NCBI RefSeq assembly: GCF_024199845.1
Contig: NZ_JANADO010000001.1
Span: forward strand, 3,658,001-3,722,000
Length of the DNA: 64,000 nt
Direction of reading: 5' to 3'
Source: Bradyrhizobium sp. CCGB12
GTDB taxonomy: Bacteria > Pseudomonadota > Alphaproteobacteria > Rhizobiales > Xanthobacteraceae
Shown: one piece after another, positions 60,418-64,000 of the stretch
Position numbering within the stretch: position 1 is the stretch's first letter
Layout: each line of letters begins with the position of its first letter
Made by a program: the position numbers and the translations under genes
The notes under the pieces: generated by a model
Database searches by the model: none
What the model was told of the DNA's origin: nothing
The model's input: the letters and a program-made list of their open reading frames with translations, nothing else

Positions 60418-60460
60418 GTCGGACGGCGGCAAGCCACGAGAACAAGGGAACGACGTCTCA

Positions 60461-61504
60461 ATGACGAGCGACATCGCAGCCATTCTTGCGATCGACGGGA
60501 TCGCCACCGGAGCTGTCTATGCCCTGGTGGCGATCGGGACGGTCCTGATCTTCACGGTGACGCGGGTCATCTTTATTCCCTTCGGCGACATCGCCGCCTT
60601 CACGGCGCTGACGCTGGCTGCCCTCGATGCGAAGCGCTTTCCGGGCACGGGAGCGCTGGTCGTCATCCTGGCCTGCCTCGCTACCCTGATCGAGATCATC
60701 GCCCTTGCGCGTTCCAGCGAGCTCCGGCAGCTGCCTCGCGCACTGTCCTTCTATCTCGTGCTTCCGCTCGCTGTTGTCGGCGCAGCCTGGCTTGTCATGC
60801 GCCTGGATCCTCCCCTCGCGGTCCGGCTCGTGCTCGCGCTGATGCTGATCATGCCAATCTCCCCGCTGCTCGATCGGATCGTATTCCGTCCGATTGCTGA
60901 CGGCACCGTGCTCCTGTTGCTGACGGTGTCCGTGGCGCTGCATTTCGCGCTGGTGGGCCTTGGCCTGTTGTTCTTCGGCCCCGAAGGGGTCCGGACCGAG
61001 CCGCTGACCTCACTCTCGACCGAGTTCGCGGGCGTGCTGATCTCGGGCCAGACCATGCTGATCGTGATCGCGGCACTCGTCTTCAGCGGCCTGCTCTACC
61101 TCTTCTTCGACTTCACGCTGGTCGGAAAATCGTTGCGCGCCACGGCCGTGAACCGGACTGGTTCCCGCCTGATGGGGATACGGCCGGCTCGCGCCGGCAC
61201 CATTGCCTATCTGCTGGGGTCGCTGATGGCCGGCGTATCGGGCATCCTGATCGCTCCTGTGAACACCGTCTTCTACGACTCCGGCTTCCTTCTCGGCCTC
61301 AAAGCCTTCGTCGGCGCCATCGTCGGCGGCATGACCAGCTATCCCGGTGCGGTGATCGGCGCCGTCGGCGTCGGCATCCTCGAAAGCTTCGCATCCTTCG
61401 AGAGCAGCGCGCTCAAGGATGTCATCGTGTTTTCACTCCTGATCCCGATCCTGATCTGGCGATCCCTCGCCTCGCTGCATTCCGAGGAGGAAATCGAGGA
61501 ATGA
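60461..61504 (+). CDS. livH: Branched-chain-type ABC permease LivH
   Basis: 347-residue inner-membrane permease of the LivH family with about eight to ten helices and the N-terminal GAVYALVAIGTVLIFTVTRV segment. The cytoplasmic loop with the ATPase contact reads KSLRATAVNRTGSRLMGI. It begins 43 nt after the binding-protein stop and overlaps the next gene (ATGA). Family members import branched amino acids, amides, urea or aromatic and other acids. Confidence 0.92.
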   Translation: MTSDIAAILAIDGIATGAVYALVAIGTVLIFTVTRVIFIPFGDIAAFTALTLAALDAKRFPGTGALVVILACLATLIEIIALARSSELRQLPRALSFYLVLPLAVVGAAWLVMRLDPPLAVRLVLALMLIMPISPLLDRIVFRPIADGTVLLLLTVSVALHFALVGLGLLFFGPEGVRTEPLTSLSTEFAGVLISGQTMLIVIAALVFSGLLYLFFDFTLVGKSLRATAVNRTGSRLMGIRPARAGTIAYLLGSLMAGVSGILIAPVNTVFYDSGFLLGLKAFVGAIVGGMTSYPGAVIGAVGVGILESFASFESSALKDVIVFSLLIPILIWRSLASLHSEEEIEE

Positions 61505-63266
61505 CGCGTCTTCACGTTCAGCTTGCTGCGCTGACAGCGGTGGTGTGCCTCGCGCTCGCGCCCCTCGTCCTCAGCCCCTTCAGCATCACGCTGATGAATT
61601 ACATCGGCATCTATTCGCTGGTCGCCATCGGACTTGCACTTCTCACCGGCGTCGGCGGCATCGTGTCCTTCGGACAGGCCGCGTTTGTTGGCGTTGCGGC
61701 CTACGCGACGGCCTGGGTCTCTGCGCTGAACGGGCATTCGCCCTGGCTCGGACTGCTGTTCGGCGTGGTCCTGACCTGCGGCGTCGCGACCCTTCTGGGC
61801 GTCGTCACCCTGCGGCTTCAGGGCCATTTCCTGTCGCTCTCGACCGTCGCGTGGGGCCTTGCGATCGGCTTCCTGTTCGGCAATGTCGAGGGGCTCGGTC
61901 GGTTCAACGGCATCTCGTCGATCCCGCCGATCAGTTTCGGATCGTTTGCGCTGGCCTCCAGCGCGCAGATCTATTTCCTGATCTGGGGAATCGTCGTCCT
62001 CGTCCTTGTGCTTGGCTACAATCTCCTGGACTCCCGGCTTGGCCGCGCCATGCGCGCGCTCCGCGGCGGCAATACGCTGGTCGAAAGCCTCGGCATCAAT
62101 GCCTTCCGGATCAAGCTCGCGACCTTCGTGATCGCGGCGTTCCTGGCCTCGCTGTCCGGCTGGCTCTACGCGCATCTGAGCCGCTTCATCAGCCCGGGTC
62201 CGTTCGATGCCGGTATGGGCATCGAATATCTGATGATGTCGATGGTCGGTGGCGCCGGCAGCCTTCTCGGCGGCGTCGTGGGTGCCGCCATCGTGACGCT
62301 ACTGAAGAACAGCGTGCAGGACTATCTGCCACTCATCGCCAAGGGCGCATCCGGCCAGCTCGAGATCGTCGCCTTCTCCGCGCTGTTCATCCTGTTTTTG
62401 CAATGGGCGCGGCAGGGCATCGTGCCGTTCGTCGCGCGCTACCTGCCGAAGATGCGGCGAGAGCGGCCGCAGTCGGCGCCGTCCCTGCCTCGCCGTTCGC
62501 AGCCGAAGCCGGGCGAGCTCCTCCTGAAGGTGGATGGTGCCGAGCGCCGGTTCGGCGGCCTCGTCGCCGTCAACAATGTCAGCTTCGAGGTCCGCTCCGG
62601 CGAGATCCTTGCCGTCATCGGCCCGAACGGCGCCGGCAAGAGCACGATGTTCAACTGCCTGACCGGTGCGCTCAGGGTCAACAAGGGTGAGATCGTGTTC
62701 GCGGGACGCCCGATCACACGCGACGCGCAATCCCGCATCGCCAAGGCTGGAATCGCCAGAACCTTTCAGCACGTGAAGCTGCGGCCGCGCATGAGCCTGC
62801 TCGAAAACGTCATGCTCGGCACCTACGGCCGCACCGGCACCGGCCTGTTTGCCGGCGCCTTCCGGCTGAATCGACGCGAGGAAGCGAGCGCCCGACATGA
62901 GGCGCTGATGCAGCTCGAGCGCGTCGGGCTCGGCGACAAGCCATTCGAGCTCGCTGGCAACCTTCCCCTCGGCAATCAGCGCATCCTGGAGATCGCGCGC
63001 GCACTCGCGGCCGACCCTGCGCTGCTGGTGCTCGACGAGCCGGCGGCGGGTTTGCGCCGCCAGGAGAAGCTCAGGCTTGCCGAGCTGCTGCGGTCATTGC
63101 GGGCGGACCATCTGACCATTCTGATCGTCGAGCATGACATGGAGTTCGTGATGTCGCTGGTCGACCGCATCGTGGTGCTGGATTTCGGCTCCAAGCTCTG
63201 TGAAGGCGTACCGAGCGCGATCCGCAACGACGAGCGGGTTCAAGAGGCTTATCTCGGAGGCGTCGC

Positions 63267-63270
<4 letters not shown>
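61501..63270 (+). CDS. LivM-LivG fusion: permease plus ATPase in one chain
   Basis: 589 residues. Residues ~1-315 are a LivM permease (VSFGQAAFVGVAAYATAW; coupling loop GRAMRALRGGNTLVESLGI). After a Pro/Arg-rich linker (~320-335) a LivG ATPase follows: Walker A GPNGAGKSTMFN (~376), Q-loop TFQHVKL, signature LPLGNQRILEIARALA, Walker B LLVLDEPAAGL and His in VEHDMEF. LivM and LivG are usually separate genes. Signature LPLGNQ differs from the usual L-S-Y-G-x-Q, as often in LivG. It overlaps LivH and LivF by 4 nt each. Confidence 0.92.
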
Positions 63271-63980
<710 letters not shown>

Positions 63981-64000
63981 AATCCGTCTGGATCAGGCCA

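Noticed and set aside
58909..60507. Minus-strand open frame of 532 codons opposite the LIV-type binding protein
   Set aside because: It is the antisense of a clear binding-protein gene, rich in Arg/Asp/Gly repeats typical of shadow frames, and has no ribosome site or family motif.

Overview
The window looks like chromosome of a Bradyrhizobium-type alphaproteobacterium (Hyphomicrobiales). I infer this from high GC with GC-rich third positions, the density of ABC importers and AraC/MarR/ROK/GntR regulators, a sigma-54 (-24/-12) promoter, FGE/sulfatase remnants, and protein styles such as the Arg/Gly-rich exported protein ending in a WYY...DYCR tail. I see no rRNA, tRNA, CRISPR array or phage module.

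Layout. 1-8.8 kb: the end of an importer permease overlapping a threonine aldolase, then a minus-strand ribose-type ABC importer operon (binding protein, double ATPase, two permeases, SGNH hydrolase). A second SGNH hydrolase and a ROK regulator diverge from it. 8.9-16.8 kb: a sigma-54-promoted 49-residue ORF, a cytochrome P450, a Tat-exported aspartoacylase-like hydrolase, a decayed ModA-like gene, a flavin monooxygenase fused to cytochrome b5, a dienelactone-hydrolase-like protein with a SnoaL-like domain, and a cupin. 17.1-27.3 kb: a signalling region with two AraC/OmpR-type pairs around a glycosyltransferase, an intact IS5-family element, a 45-residue ORF and a hybrid histidine kinase. 27.5-40 kb: an SDR, AraC regulators, nitronate monooxygenase, a Cache/HAMP adenylate cyclase followed by an orphan binding protein, an outer-membrane MetA-type protein, and a wrecked sulfatase locus next to an intact formylglycine-generating enzyme.

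40.1-50.4 kb: a coherent amino-sugar locus. A MalFGK-type importer, a MurQ-like etherase, a BadF-type kinase, a GntR regulator, a SIS-type deaminase, NagA and a Gfo/Idh oxidoreductase fit uptake and breakdown of MurNAc/GlcNAc-type sugars to fructose-6-phosphate. Two direct repeats in the divergent promoter are candidate operators.

50.5-64 kb: a MarR-controlled acyl-CoA locus. A CoA ligase, two LIV-type binding proteins, LivH, a LivM-LivG fusion, LivF, a cyclase-fold hydrolase, a DUF35-SDR fusion, a thiolase-fold protein lacking its catalytic Cys and His, Ohr and a racemase-family protein flank a shared control region. A 22-bp element occurs before marR and again before the divergent operons. 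The DUF35/degenerate-thiolase pair resembles the steroid retro-aldolase Ltp2-ChsH2, so I infer CoA-ester aldol cleavage of an imported carboxylic acid. This locus is the best candidate for an undescribed pathway.
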